DNA of 64,000 nucleotides from Mauremys mutica (lineage: Eukaryota > Chordata > Testudines > Geoemydidae), in NCBI RefSeq assembly GCF_020497125.1, contig NC_059087.1, positions 19,563,925 to 19,627,924 on the forward strand, in the 5' to 3' direction. The position numbers were made by a program, and so were the translations under genes. The notes beneath the pieces are model-generated. The model was not told where the DNA came from. It saw only the letters and a program-made list of their open reading frames with translations, and made no database searches. Each line of letters starts with the position of its first letter. The stretch's first letter is position 1. Below, one piece after another: positions 22,741 through 35,095 of this stretch.

Positions 22741-22810
22741 GGTGAGGAGATTTCAGGCTCTTAGGAGAAAACAGCCAGATCCACTGAGACGTCCTGACAG
22801 TCACTGCCCC

Positions 22811-22883
22811 TTATATTGATCCTACTGGGGAGGGGGGAGCATCTAAGCTCCACCTTTATGCTAGTTTGTTCTTATCTGATTGG
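22811..22883 (-). promoter_or_regulatory. V7 promoter: TATA, weak octamer, CCAAT
   Basis: Minus-strand AATATAA at 22811-22817, octamer position ACTAGCAT at 22858-22865 (two mismatches), CCAAT at 22879-22883. Confidence 0.65.
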
Positions 22884-24863
22884 CTCCTATGATCATAGAG
22901 AGATGGGCACGTGGGAGGAGACACCGTCCCTTAAGGAGGAGCTCCTGCTGTATAAGGTCCCTAGCTCAGCTCCACTCCAGCCATGACCGTCAGCCAGGAT
23001 CAAGGTTTCATTTCAACACTCTCAGTGGAGGCTGCTGGAGTTCAGGCTGTGCGACAGTTTCCATTCTAGCCCCTTGCTTTCAGTTATTTGTAACTTTCCC
23101 AATCCTTCCCCTTTCGGCCTGTCATTTCCCTGCTTAGCCTGAGGGTTCACGGATCACTCACACTGATCAGAAACCAACTCAGCAGTTTCTGAGAAGGAGG
23201 AGAGGGCAATAAATACACTTTGCCCAGGATTAACCATTTCTGGAGCCAACTAGGGTAGAGCTAAGGAGGAAATGGGGGGATTCTGCAAAGTTCCATTCTC
23301 CCATCTAAGGGCCCACACTAGAGGATCTGGATTTGTGCCTGGCAATGTACATTATTAGGAGCTGTTCTCTGCTCACTGGGATGATTTATTTCCATCATCT
23401 CCAGGCCGCCCAGCTGGGCTACACGAGCTTCTGTTTATTCATGAGCAATTTTTATTGGGCAGAAAATGGAATTCAGAGAACTGGGCGGTGACTCTGCCGC
23501 CCCTTGTGCTGAGAACTGGGAATGAAAATCCCACTGAAAAACAAAGTGTCATTGTCATTGTTTATTACTAAAGAGCAGTGAGACTCATCACAGTCTGAGG
23601 AGGCTTCTCCTCAGGAATTCTCTGACTCTTTACTCTTGGAATGTGATAGAAACATCACGAAAGGCAAAATAACCAGACGGAGTCTCAGCAGCACCAAGAC
23701 AGACCAAAACACATCTTCCAGCATTAATTCGAAAAGGGAAGGGAGAGCCCGTCTCTGTCCCATGCTACTCAGAGTCCCTGCCTTCTGGAAGGTTCTGTGC
23801 CTGACACATGAAGTTCAGCTTTAAGCCGCATGACAAAAGCCAGTTCCCAGCTGAATTCAGGCATTTTCAGGAGTTCCTCACAACGGATCTGATCTCACAC
23901 GCTGGGTCCCAAAGCAGACTGGCCACTGTGGGAGAGAACCCAGGCACCCAGATTGAACCAGCTGGAAAATCAAACACAGACATGACTCTTCAGTTGGGAT
24001 ATTTAGCCTCTGTTTATTTTTTAAAGTTCATGGATTATAAATTGGGTGACCAACCACAGCCCCATGTAACTCACCTCAACCCTGGGAAGGGAAGGGTCTG
24101 CTATGAGCAGCACAAACAGTGAGCAGGGGGTGACACTGGCTGACAGAATCATGGCTCATCTCCAACACTTTATTTACTTGCATTGAACACGAGGTGGGAC
24201 ACAAAGAGCTGAGGATCAGTGCAGAGATCCCCCCACCTTGCCCTGAGACCTCTGGTATCTTCTGCTAATGCCCTGGTGTCACTGAACCAGCTCAGCAATT
24301 CTGGAGCTGACCCAGCTTTTACAGCCAGGGCAGATTGAGAGGTTCTGACCATTCCTGAGTGAGAGGCCAAAGGCACCGAAGGGTTTCGCGCTTGGGAGTA
24401 GAGTGCGGGGGCAGCTTCCATTGTCCTGCTTCCGTGCTCAAGTTTCCCCGTTAGAGACGATATTGGTTCTGGGCAGGAGCTCAGAGGGCAGGGAGAGTAT
24501 TTTTAATTCTTGGAAGTGTAGGTTTGAGACATAGAAACCAAGCTTGTCTGAGAGCCCACGTCCTCCACTGGCGATGTCAGACCAGACAGAGGCTGGAGCA
24601 GTGGAGGGAGATGCACAGTTTATTGCGTTAAGTATTTAAGAAGCCGTAAGTGAATCCCCCCTGGTTACAAATAGTTCCCTCTCCTCTAGCGCACAATGGG
24701 AACTTGCTGTACATTGAAATCCCCAGTGAGGACAGTGAGTAGGTGACCAGTCGCCTACATGCAGCTGGAAATATTGTTACTGAGAGGAAACATCTTCCCC
24801 TCACGCCCCATCTCCCCTACAGAAGGAAGCCCTCGTCAGGACATGTTTTCTTTGATGACATGA
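22884..24863. repeat. Tandem-unit block B, copy 2 (V7 to V8)
   Basis: No gene; full copy without large insertion. Confidence 0.8.
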
Positions 24864-24902
24864 GGTTTATGTCTCACTTCCCCATCTGACTGTGTCACTG
24901 TG
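24864..24902 (-). promoter_or_regulatory. V8 recombination signal, 23-bp spacer
   Basis: Minus-strand heptamer CACAGTG (24896-24902), 23-bp spacer and nonamer ACATAAACC (24864-24872). Confidence 0.92.
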
Positions 24903-25358
24903 ATTCTGAGCACTGCTGCTATCCCACACCTGACAGTAATACTCAGCCTCGTCCTGCGCCTGGACTCCAGTGATGGTTAATGTGGCCGTGTTACCGGAGT
25001 TGGCACCAGAGAGTCGATCAGGGATTCCGGAGGGTCTGCTGCTACTAAAATATATAACGAGTAGCGGGGAGCTGCCAGGTTTCTGTTGGTACCACTGCAC
25101 ATTCTTGCTATCAATGTTGTTCCCTGAGCAGGTGAGTTGAGCGTTTTGCCCTGGAGACACAGACACTGAAGGTGGCTGAGTCAGCACGTACTGGGCGAGA
25201 GAACCTGCAATAGGAGGAGAAAATTCATGAATAAAATGACTCAGCATTGACTTTATCCCCACTTAACATGATCTGCAGTCAGCCAGGGGGAAAAGCAAAC
25301 ATCATGTATCACCTGAGCAGTAAGTGAGCAGCGCCAGGAGCAGAGGGTCCCAGGCCAT
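24903..25358 (-). CDS. V8: Ig lambda V gene, family F1
   Basis: Leader exon 25313-25358 ([16 protein letters not shown]; Asp replaces the usual Ala in the leader) and V exon 24903-25204, with a 108-bp intron. [32 protein letters not shown] with Leu replacing the conserved Phe of framework 3, DEAEYYC, CDR3 stub [10 protein letters not shown]. Open frame, good RSS and octamer. Probably functional, although the Phe-to-Leu change could affect folding. Confidence 0.92.
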
Positions 25359-25426
25359 GGCGGGAATCCAGACGAGCTCGGCTTCCTGAGGTTAACGGGT
25401 CTGTGGCTGGGACCTTCCGATTCTCT

Positions 25427-25467
25427 CTTAAACCCCCAGAGCTGGAGAACGGCCCCTTCATGCAAAT
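25427..25467 (-). promoter_or_regulatory. V8 promoter: octamer and TATA-like box
   Basis: Perfect ATTTGCAT on the minus strand at 25460-25467, TTTAAG near 25427. Confidence 0.85.
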
Positions 25468-27465
25468 CTGCTTCTTGCTTGCTAGCTACTAAAGCCTCCT
25501 CATTCACCCTTATGAGAGGGGCAGAGACATGGAGGAAAGATTCTGGGGCTAAGTCTTCTCTGCTCTACACTGGTATAAATCCCAGGTAACTCCCCTGAAG
25601 TTTACCTTGTAAAAGTGGAGTAACTGAAAGGTGAATCAGCCCCTTTTTGTATAAAAATCAAATATTTAATGATGTAGAACAGGTATTGTTGAACCCAGGC
25701 TGCCCTGCTGAGGCATACAGAGCATGCACCTCAGAAGCATAAAAGGATCATTAGACATTGTGGTTAGACATGTCGTATCAGCGTTGGCACTGCCCTGGGG
25801 AAAGGTTATATTCTTGGGGACCATCCACTGCAGTTTCAAAGCTTTGCTTGGTTTCTGGTAGGAATCCCCTCTTGTAAATCTTTGGGAATGTAACAGGATG
25901 AGGTGTCTGGTTGCTGGCAATGTAAATGCAGAGCAGAATGGGAGCTGGGAAAGCAAAGGGCTCGGTCTGCAAGATATTGTCCTGAACACTGCGAGGGGCT
26001 CGCCCCATCAGCTCCTAGGGCAGAGTTGGAGCCACGGAGGGGAAGGGGGGTAGTTCACGGGATAGTTTGTGTGTGTTCAATTTGGACAGGTTTCTGCTCA
26101 GTGCTGTTTCGTGGACAGGCACCTGCTTAGTCTGTATCAGCAGGGAGCAAATGTCACCAGAGAATTACCGGAAAGCGTCCCCTTGAGACACCCTCCTGAG
26201 AGACTGAGGAATGACACACGGAGAGTGTGTATGTCCTATGGGCTCCTTGTATGGTGATGTCTGACGGCACCTGCTCTCCTCCAGTTCCCACCCGCTTCAC
26301 CTGCCCCTCTCTGCCCACAAGGAAAGAAGGGAAAAGGGGGAACCTGGGAGGTACCAGGAAAAAAGCATCACTGTTATGATTGTTGTAGCCCCCCATGGTA
26401 TCCCTCCCCAGCAGCATGTGCCCGAATGAACCATTACAAAAAGTGGCCAGTGTCTCCTGTTTGGCATGTTCTAGCTGAAGAGCTCGCTCTACTGGCCAGC
26501 GCTACACTTGCAGAAGTGATCTCTTGCCCCAGCTGACAGTTTTACCAACGTTTCCTATTCGAATTCCAGCTCCTCAGACCAGCTCGGGACCTTGGTTCCT
26601 ATTCCCCAGCCCAGATTTGCCTCTTGGATGAATTTTTATAGTCAGAAGTTGCTCTGCTTGTTAGTAACCTTTGCATTAGCCCAGCCATTCCTGCTGACCC
26701 CAAACGCTGCAGCCGGCCCTGTGCACCTCAGACAGCCCATAGGGATGCCGAGCTGGGAGGGGAGTTAGCACTAAGGTGGGGACTGCTGGGGACAGGGAAG
26801 GCTGGAAGCAGTGGGGAGCTGTGTGCTTGAATGTTTGAGGCTTTCAGGCATGCTAGGGTCATGTTTTCAATATCTTCTCTGCAATCCCGAGGGCTAGAAA
26901 TTTCCTTACCTAGTCACTGAACGCCGAGGTGCTCATGGAATCACTGGACTCCAGAATCTGGGGCTTTCAGCAGAACCCCTAATTAGCACTGGACTCGCTA
27001 TAAAACTGCAAGAAATGGTGACTGTGATGAAGGGCAATGAAGATGGGAACTTAAAGGTTAAATTTGGCCTTTGTTCAATGGGAAACCAGTGCAGAGAGCG
27101 GTGCCTGGGGATGATGGGGTCTCTGACATCTGGGGTGCTGAGTAATTGGGCTGGATCTCCCCTACTTCCCTGGTTGCTCAATCAGCATCACCTCTTTCCC
27201 CTTCCCCTTCTCTGTGGGAGTCCCAGCAGGCTCTCTCCTTTTCTCTCTCTGAGCCTTATCCTTCAGTATCTCCATCTGCTCACATGGGGTGAGTATCACC
27301 TCTGTGCTGATACATTTCTCCACTCTGGCTGTGACAGGTTGGACACCACCATCCGGGATGCCACTTGAGGTGCTGGGGTCTCACTGAGCCCGCCCTTTCC
27401 AGCAGCCTGGGCTTTCACACCCTGTTTTTGTTGTGCTAGACTCTCAAGCCCTCTATAGCGCATGT

Positions 27466-27506
27466 GCACACACACACACATACACACGCGCACACACACA
27501 CACATA
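27466..27506. repeat. CA microsatellite
   Basis: An imperfect (CA)n tract; the same position in the other LTR copies also holds CA repeats of different length (48511-48558, 56304-56330). Confidence 0.9.
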
Positions 27507-27523
27507 ACCAGCTGCAGACACAG

Positions 27524-28561
27524 ATGGGCTCAATGGGTAGTGATCAATGGCTCGATGTCTAGTTGGCAGCCAGAATCAAGCGGAGTGCCTCACGGGTCAG
27601 TCCTAGTACTGGTTTTGTTCAGTTTTTTTTATTAATGATCTGGATGATGGGATTAATTGCACCTTCAGCAAATTCACAGATTACACAAAACTATGGGGGT
27701 GAGGTCGATACGCTGGAGGGTAGGGATAGGTTCCAGAGTGAACTAGATAAATTGAAGGATTGGGCCAAAAGAAATCTGAAGAGGTTCAACAAGGACAAGT
27801 GCAGAGTCCTGCTCTTAGGAAGAAAGAACCCCGCGCACTGCTACAGGCTGGGGGCCGACTGGCTAAACAGCAGTTCTGCAGAAAAGGACCTAGGGGTTAC
27901 ACTGGATGGGAAGTTGGATATGAATCAGCAGTGGGCCCTTGTTGCCAAGACGGTTAATGGCATATTGGGCTGTATTAGTAGGAGCACTGCCAGCAGAGTG
28001 AGGGAAGTGATTATTCCCCACTATTCAACATTTGTGAGGCCTCACCTGGAGTATTACATCCAGTTTTGGGCCCCCCACTACAGAAGGCATGTGGACAAAT
28101 TGGAGAGAGTCCAGTAGAGGGTGACGAAAATGATTAGGGGGCTGGGGCACATGACTTACGAGGAGAGGCTGAGGGAATTGGGTTTATTTAGTCTGCAGAA
28201 GAGAAGAATGAGGGGGGATTTGATAGCTGCTTTCAACTACCTGAAAGGGGGTTCCAAAGAGGATGGAGCTCGACTGTTCTCAGTGGTGGCAGATGAGAGA
28301 ACAAGAAGCAATGGTCTCAAATTGCAGTGGGAGAGGTCTAGGTTAGATATTAGGAAACACTATTTCACTAGGAGGGTGGTGAAGCACTGGAATGGGTTAC
28401 CTAGGGAGGTGGTGGACTCTCCATCCTTAGAGGTTTTTAAGGCCTGGCTTGACAAAGCCCTGGCTGGGATGATTTAGTTGGTGTTGGTCCTGCTTTGAGC
28501 AGGGGGTTGGACTAGATGACCTCCTGAGGTCTCTTCCAACCCTAATATTCTATGATTCCAT
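27524..28561 (+). mobile_element. CR1 LINE, 5'-truncated, copy 1
   Basis: Encodes the C-terminal part of a CR1 reverse transcriptase (motifs KDLGVTLDGKLDMNQQWALV, RPHLEYYIQFWAP and [17 protein letters not shown]) and ends with the CR1 3' signature 'cctaatattctatgattc'. The catalytic FADD-type motif reads FTDY, and an in-frame TAG interrupts the ORF near 28114. Dead copy. Empty sites without CR1 are at 48585-48600 and 56360-56375. Confidence 0.9.
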
Positions 28562-29310
28562 GAAGTCAGCTCTGTGTGAGAGGATTTACCCAACACTTGT
28601 GTGCACACCCCCTTTGGGGAGTAAACCCAAAGTAATATTATTTTATGCTGTGTAAAAAGATCTGCACAGCGCAAGCTCATAAAAATTCTCCCCCTCCCTC
28701 AATGTGAGGCGAGATATGCACAGCTTCTTGTCCTCACAGTTAATAGTTGCACAAACAGGGTTTAATAATAAACAAAAACAAGTTTATTAACTATAAAGGG
28801 CAGATTTTAAGTGATCATAAGGGATTGAAAACAGAACAAGGCAAATTGCTAAGCAAATAGAACAAAACGCGCACACTGAGCTTAAGATCTTAAAGAGACG
28901 GATTTGAAGAAATAATTCCTCACCCTAAGTGTTGTTTTAGGCAAGTGGCAGAGTCTCTATAGCTTAGAGTTCCAGTTATTTCTCTTGACAGACTAGACTC
29001 CTGTCTTAGGCTGGACTCAGCCCCAGCCTGTCCTACCGCTCAGTTCCTTTGTCTCTTCAGGCACTTGCAGCAGCCTTTCTTCTTGGGCAGGAAGGCAATG
29101 GAGACGGGTCTTGTTTGCTTTACTCCCCAGCCGTAAATAAGCTTTACATAGGGCGGGAATCTTTTCTTTCTCAGTCTTGACCTACCCCCCTTCTTTTAGT
29201 GGAAAATTCCTAGAAATCCAAAATGGTGTTTAGTGCCAGGTGACAGGACCACCTGACCTAGTAGCGTCACAGCTAGGTCCCAGGACAACTCTCAGAGAAA
29301 TTACTTTTTG

Positions 29311-29728
29311 TAGTTTCTAAGGAGGCCAATTCAATCATGGTGGATGTGACCCATTCCCAACAGTTGACAAGAAGGGGTGAGTATCAACAGAGGGAAAATC
29401 ATTTTTTGTAGTGACCCAGCCACTCCCAGTCTTTATTCAGGCCTAATTTGATGGTGACAAGTTTGCAAATTAATTCCAGTTCTGCAGTAATTTTCCCTCT
29501 GTTGCTATTCACCCCTGTTGGGAATCCACCCTAATTGAATTGGCCTCGTTAGCACTGACCCTCTGCCCCCACTTGGTAAGGCAACTCCTATCATTTCATG
29601 TGCTGTATATTTACACCTGCCTACTTTTTTTCACTCCATGCATCTGATGAAGTGGGTTATAGCCCACAAAAGCTTATGCCCAAATACATTTGTTAGTCTC
29701 TAAGGTGCCACAAGGAATCCTAGTTGTT
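29311..29728 (+). mobile_element. Inverted-repeat retroelement fragment, copy 1
   Basis: Contains partly complementary arms (around 29317 and 29540, with CCAATTCAAT / ATTGAATTGG) and the phrase 'atagcccacaaaagcttatg' common in turtle genomes. I believe it resembles a Penelope-like element end, but that is memory of similar repeats, not a search. A second copy is at 43740-45008. Confidence 0.45.
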
Positions 29729-30576
29729 TTATCTTCTAAGTCTTATTCTTTCTTCTTAATGGCCCATCAAGGCTAATGGCCTGTTGTCTGGTGCGTGTCT
29801 CCCAAATACACACACAGCTGTAATTGTTACGTAGTAAATATTCCTAACTTTACATACAGAAATTATACATGCACAGAAATTGGATAATCCCATTAAGTCA
29901 ATTGTAAGCTTTCCGATGATACCTTACAAGACCCATCTTCCATAAAATATATCTCAGTTATACCATATCTATATGATATGCATATTTCCATAAAGAATAT
30001 TGGGTGTAACGTCACACCAGCCCTGTCTCCTGCTGCTCAGTCTTGCATTTGGCATGGTCTCTCCGGTATCCCGCCCTTTAATGGCTCATCTGGTGTCAAG
30101 CTCACACTGGCCAAAACTAAGCTCAGAAATCTTCCCTGCCAACCCCTCTCAGCCTGTCATGCCGCCTGAATAGCCCTTGGTTTCCATATCTGTGCTGCCT
30201 CATGCCCCATTCCCCACTATACCCATCCACCCCTCTGCCTCTGATGTGTTTCTGCATCAGAAATCTCAGGGCCTGACTCCACTGTGGTTGCTGGAGGCCT
30301 TGGAGAAGATCTGAGAAGGAATTGAATTGTGCTGACACTTTCGGCTGTGATAGGAGTGTTGTCTCTCGCTCCCCACTCTGATGGCAGGGGGATGCTGACT
30401 GTGGGGAGAAGAAGGTGATAGTCCCCATCCTGCAGAAGGAGAACGAGGAAGGAGCGGGAAATAGCTGTGAATTTCCTGCTCATAAACAGCTGTGTGATTT
30501 GTCACAGCCAGAGACAAAACTGTACAACTGGTGAACTTTGCACACAAGGCCCAGGCTGGGGGAGAGGAGGGAAGGG

Positions 30577-30615
30577 TGTTTTTGTCTCACTTCCCCATCT
30601 ATCTGTGGCACTGTG
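30577..30615 (-). promoter_or_regulatory. V9 recombination signal, 23-bp spacer
   Basis: Minus-strand heptamer CACAGTG (30609-30615), 23-bp spacer and nonamer ACAAAAACA (30577-30585). Confidence 0.94.
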
Positions 30616-31106
30616 TGGAGCAGCAGTGCCACTCTTCTGCACAGCACAGTAATAATCAGCTTCATCCTCTGCCAGGGCCACGGAGATGGTCAGATAGCCG
30701 GTGTTACTGGACGTGTCTTTGGAACCAGAGAAACGAGCAGGGACCCCAGAGCCCTGGCCTTTGATGGAATCTGAATAGTAATACAGCAGGTATCGTGGAG
30801 AATTCCCAGGTTTCTGCTGGTACCAGTACACAAAGTAGTCACTGATGCTGGTCCCACTGCTCACGGTGCAGGAGAGTTTCACTGTGTTTCCTGGGGACAC
30901 TGACACTGAGGGCGACTGAGTCATCACAGACTGCGAGCTGGAACCTGGAAAATATGGTGGAAATTTATCAACCCCTCCCTGTCCGTGCCAGCCACTACTG
31001 AATATGGTTGTGCATTAGCTTCAGCAGCAACTTATTTAATCCACTCCCCCCTGTTCTCACCTGTGCACCACGTCCCCAGCAGGAGGATGATGGGAGCCCA
31101 GAGCAT
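30616..31106 (-). CDS. V9: Ig lambda V gene, family F2
   Basis: Leader exon 31061-31106 ([16 protein letters not shown]) and V exon 30616-30944. [34 protein letters not shown]2 [32 protein letters not shown]3 stub [10 protein letters not shown]. Open frame and canonical RSS; probably functional. Confidence 0.93.
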
Positions 31107-31176
31107 GGTGAGGAGATTTCGTGCCCTTGGGAGAAAACAGCCAGATCCACTGAGATGTCCTGACAGTCACTGCCCC

Positions 31177-31246
31177 TTATATTGATCCTACTGGGGTAGC
31201 AGCACCTAAGCTCCACCTTTATGCTAGTTTGTTCTTATCTGATTGG
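31177..31246 (-). promoter_or_regulatory. V9 promoter: TATA, weak octamer, CCAAT
   Basis: Minus-strand AATATAA at 31177-31183, octamer position ACTAGCAT at 31221-31228 (two mismatches), CCAAT at 31242-31246. Confidence 0.65.
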
Positions 31247-32560
31247 CTCCTACGATCACAGAGAGCCGGGCACGTGGGAGGAGAGACTGTCCCTTAGGGA
31301 GGAGCTCCAGCTCTATAAGGTCCCTAGCTCAGCTGCACTCCAGCAATGACTGTCTGCCAGGATCACGATTTCATTTCAGCACTTCCGGTGGAGGCTGCTG
31401 GAGTTCAGGCTGTGTGACAGTTTCCATTCTAACCCCTCATTTTCAGTTATTTGTAACTTTCCCAATCCTTCCCCTTTCGGCCTGTCATTTCCCTGCTTTG
31501 CCTGAGAGTTCACTGATCACTCACACTGATCAAATACCAACTCGGCAGTTTCTGAGAAGGAGGAAAGGGCATTAACTACACTTTGCCCAGGATTACCCAA
31601 TCGGGGCAGAGCTAAGGAGGAAATGGGGGGATTCTGCAAAGTTCCATTCTCCCATCTAAGGGCCCACACTAGAGGATCTGGGTTTATGTCTGGCAATGTA
31701 CATTATTAGGAGCTGTTCTCTGCTCACTGGGATGATTTATTTCCATTATCTCCAGGCTGCCCAGCTGGGCTACACGAGCTTCTATTTATTCATGAACAGT
31801 TTTTATTGGGCAGAAAATGGAATTAAGAGAACTGGGCGGTGACTCTGCCGCCCCTTGTGCTGAGAGCTCGGAATGAAAATCCCACTGAAGAACAAAGTGT
31901 TATTGTCATTGTTTATTACTAAAGAGCAGTGAGACGCATCACAGTCTGAAAAGGCTTCTCCTCTGGAATTTACCTGGCTCCTTGCTCTTGGCACTTGGGA
32001 AAGTGCTAGAAACATCACCAATGACACAAAACGACACGGACTCTCAGCAGCACCAAGACAGGCCAATACACACCCTCAAATGTTCATTAGCAAAGGCTGT
32101 CTTGTGTCTGTGTTTGCTGGGAACAGGAGAACCCGGCTCTGTCCCATCCTACTCTGAGTCTCTGCCTCCTGAACGATACTGTGCCTGACCCTGTAGTTCA
32201 GTTCCCAGCTGAATTCAGGCATTTGCAGGAGTTCCTCACAATAGAGCTGATCTCACACACAGGGTCCCATGGCAGACTGGCCACTGGGTGAGGAGAGGCC
32301 CTCATATCCCTTCCCTAGGATTCAGATTGAACCAGGTGGATAATCAAACACGGACATGACTCCCCAGTTGGGAATATTTAACCTCTGTTTATTTTTTTAA
32401 AGTTAATGGATTTTAAAATGGGTGACCAACCACAGACCCATATAAATCACCGCAACCCTAGGAAAGGAAGGGTCTGCTATGAGCAGCACAAACAGTGAGC
32501 AGGGGGTGACGGCAACTATCCCGACATTGGCTGAGATTCTGCAAGAGCAGGAGAAAATGC
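31247..32560. repeat. Block B variant leading into orphan leader V10
   Basis: No gene. Follows block B until about 32510, then passes directly into the F1 leader intron. Closely matches 58501-59800, including a distinctive passage at 31990-32190 also seen at 59250-59460. Confidence 0.75.
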
Positions 32561-32646
32561 ATGAATAAAATGACTCAGCACTGACTTTATCCCCAGTTAA
32601 CATAATCTGAAGGCAGCTAGGGCGAAAAGCAAACATCATGTAGCAC

Positions 32647-32692
32647 CTGAGCAGTAAGTGAGCAGCGTGAAGAGCAGAGGGGCCCAGGCCAT
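32647..32692 (-). pseudogene. V10: orphan F1 leader exon without V exon
   Basis: A complete leader exon ([16 protein letters not shown]) with ATG and GT donor. Part of the F1 intron follows, but the V exon and RSS are missing: the intron runs near 32545 into F1 3'-flank sequence. The promoter octamer is intact, so the locus could still be transcribed without producing a V region. Confidence 0.85.
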
Positions 32693-32759
32693 GGTGGGAA
32701 TCCAGACGAGCTCGGCTTCCTGAGGCTAACGGGTCCCACGCTGGGACCCTCCAATTCTA

Positions 32760-32806
32760 GGTTAACCTCCCACCCCAGAGCTGGAGAACGGCCCCTTCAT
32801 GCAAAT
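32760..32806 (-). promoter_or_regulatory. V10 orphan promoter with intact octamer
   Basis: Perfect ATTTGCAT on the minus strand at 32799-32806. The TATA-like position is altered to GGTTAACC. Confidence 0.75.
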
Positions 32807-33539
32807 CTGCTCCTTTCTTGCTAGCTACTAAAGCCTCCTCATTCCCCCATACGAGAGGGGCAGAGACATAGCACAGGGAAAGATTCTGGGACGTCTTCTC
32901 TGCTCTACACTGAGGTAAATCCCAGGTAACTCCACTGAACTTTACCTTGTTGTAAGAGTGGAGTAACTGAAAAGAGAATCAGCCCCTTTCTGTATAAACT
33001 CAAATATTTAATGATTTAGAACAGGTATTGTTGAGCTCAGGCTGCCCTGCTGAGGCATACAGAGCTTGCACTTCAAAAGCATAAAAGGATCATTAAACTC
33101 TGTGGTTAGACATATCGTACCAACGTGGGCACTGCCCTGGGGAAAGGTTAAGTTTCTGGGGAACATCCACTGCAGTTTCAAATCTTTGCTCAGTTTCTGG
33201 TAGGAATCTCCTCTTGTAAAGCTTTGGGAATGGAAAGGTGGATGAGGTGTCTGGTGGCTGGTGATGTAAATGTAGAGCAGAATGGGAGTTGGGAAAGCAA
33301 AGGGCTCAGTCGGTAAGAGATCGTCCTGCACACGGAGAGGGGCTCACACCATCAGATCCTAGAGCGGAATCTGAGCCACGGAGAGGAAGGGGGGTAGTTC
33401 AGGGCAGAGCCGGCTTTAGGCCAATTCAACCAATTCCCCTGAATCGGGCCCCGCCCCTAAGAGGGCCCCACACCCAAGCCCCAGTACGGCGCACGGGCAA
33501 GAGCCGGTGCACTGTAACGGGCTGGCCCGGCTTCCCCAG

Positions 33540-33900
33540 GGGGGCAATTTAAAGGGCCTGGGGCTCCCAGCAGGGGCTGGAGCCCCAGGCCCTTTAAATT
33601 GCCACTGGAGCCCCACTGCTGGAGCCCTGGGGTAGGGCTGTGGGGCTCTGGGGGCTATTTAAAAAGTCCAGGGCTCCTGTTGCTTCTACCGCCCCAGCCC
33701 TTTAAATAGCTGGTGGAGCCCCGCCACTTCCTAGGCCCTTTAAATAGCCGCGGGAGCTCTGGGGTAGCGGGAGGGCTCCAGCTGCCCCTGCCGCCCCGGT
33801 CCTTTAAATAGCTGCAGGAGCCCTGCCGCTTCCCCAGGGCTCCAGCGGCTATTTACAGGGCCGGGGTGGTGGACAGCCCTTTAAATAGCCCCCGAGCCCC
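33540..33900. repeat. GC-rich minisatellite inside the hAT element
   Basis: Repeated phrases built around CCCTTTAAATAGC and its complement, with 'gccccgccgcttccc'-like linkers. Confidence 0.7.
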
Positions 33901-34072
33901 AGGCTGCTGCTGCTACCCCAGTGGGGGAGGGAGGAGGAGGGGGCACTTCCCATACAGGGTGGGCTGTACCCCCTGTACCCGCATCCCCTGCCCGTGGCCA
34001 GCCCCTGCTGTACCCCCTACCTGCACCCGCCCTTCACCCCCTTCCCTGCCCGCACCAGCCTCTGCCTGCAGC

Positions 34073-34286
34073 CAGTGCCGGCTCCAGGGGTTTTGCCGCC
34101 CCAAGCAGCCAAAAAAAAATAAAATTAAAAAAAAGCCGCGATTGCGATCTGCGGCAATTCAGCGGGCGGTCCTTCGCTCTGAGCGGGAGTGAGGGACTCT
34201 CCACCAAATTGCCGCTGAATACCTGAAAGTGCCGCCCCGCCGCCCCAAGCACCTGCTTGATAAGCTGGTGCCTGGAGCCAGCCCTG
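34073..34286. mobile_element. Nested small hAT-type element, 214 bp
   Basis: Terminal repeats CAGTGCCGGCTCCAG and CTGGAGCCAGCCCTG, with perfect 8-bp target duplications CCTGCAGC at 34065-34072 and 34287-34294. It inserted into the minisatellite of the outer hAT element. Confidence 0.88.
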
Positions 34287-35000
34287 CCTGCAGCCAGCCC
34301 CACACCCCCTGCCCTGCCCGCTGCCAGCCCGTCTGCAGCCAGCCCTGCACCCCCTGCCTTTCCCGCAGCCAGCCCTGTACCCCCTGCCTGCAGCCAGCCT
34401 CTGTCTGCAGCCAGCACTGCACCCCCTGCCCTGCCCGCACCAGCCCCTGCCTGCAGCCAGCCCCACACCCCCTGCCCTGCCCGCTGCCAGCCCGTCTGCA
34501 GCCAGCCCTGCAACCCCTGCCTTTCCCGCACCAGCCCCTGTCTGCAGCCAGCCCTGCACCCCCTGCCCGCAGTCAGCCCCTGTCTGCAGCCAGCACTGCA
34601 CCCCCTGCCCTGCCCGCACCAGCCCCTGCCCGCAGCCAGCCCTGCCGCACCCCCTGCCCTGTCTCCAGCCTACCCCTGCCACACATCCCTGCAGCCCTGC
34701 CCGAAGCCAGCCAGCACCACACACACCCCTGCTCGCATCAGCCCTACACGCCCTGCCCTGCACCCCCTGCCCTGCCTGCAGCCAACCCCTGCCATACCCC
34801 CCTGCCTGAAGCCAGCCAGTCCGGCACTCCTCTGTCTCCAGCCCTTCCAATCCATGCCGCACCCCCCTGTAGCCCTGCCTGAAGCCAACCAGCCCACCCC
34901 ACGCACCCCTGGCTCCAGCCAGCCCTGCACCCCTTGCCCTGCCTGCAGCCAGACTCTACCTCCAGTCAGCCCCTGCCCTGCCTCCAGTCAGCCCCATGTC
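34287..35000. repeat. C-rich minisatellite (CTGCAGCCAGCCC units)
   Basis: Tandem and interspersed units around CTGCAGCCAGCC and CACCCCCTGCCCTG. Long open frames on both strands here are by-products of the repeat, which lacks stop codons. Confidence 0.85.
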
Positions 35001-35095
35001 CACTGGTGCCCTGCAGTTCCCAGGGCAGTAACCCTGCACACCTGCTTCAATGAGGGGGGCAGGGAGCAGCTGGGACCCCCACATGTGCACACCCG

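Larger units (their letters stand above)
27330..30016 (-). mobile_element. LTR element (copy 1) carrying CR1 and a second repeat
   Basis: Starts TGTGACAGG and ends CGTCACA. Flanks are CTGGC (left) and CCAGC (right), which look like a 5-bp target duplication CCGGC changed by CpG decay on either side. Related copies lie at 41812-45299, 48381-48954 and 56185-57268, at the same site in block A. Minus orientation is suggested by similarity of its reverse complement start (TGTGACGTTA) to the LTR at 16481. It contains a CR1 insertion and an inverted-repeat element. No coding sequence of its own. Confidence 0.75.
25468..30576. repeat. Tandem-unit block A, copy 4 (V8 to V9), with LTR
   Basis: No cellular gene. 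Block A sequence interrupted at 27330-30016 by an LTR that itself contains CR1. Confidence 0.8.
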
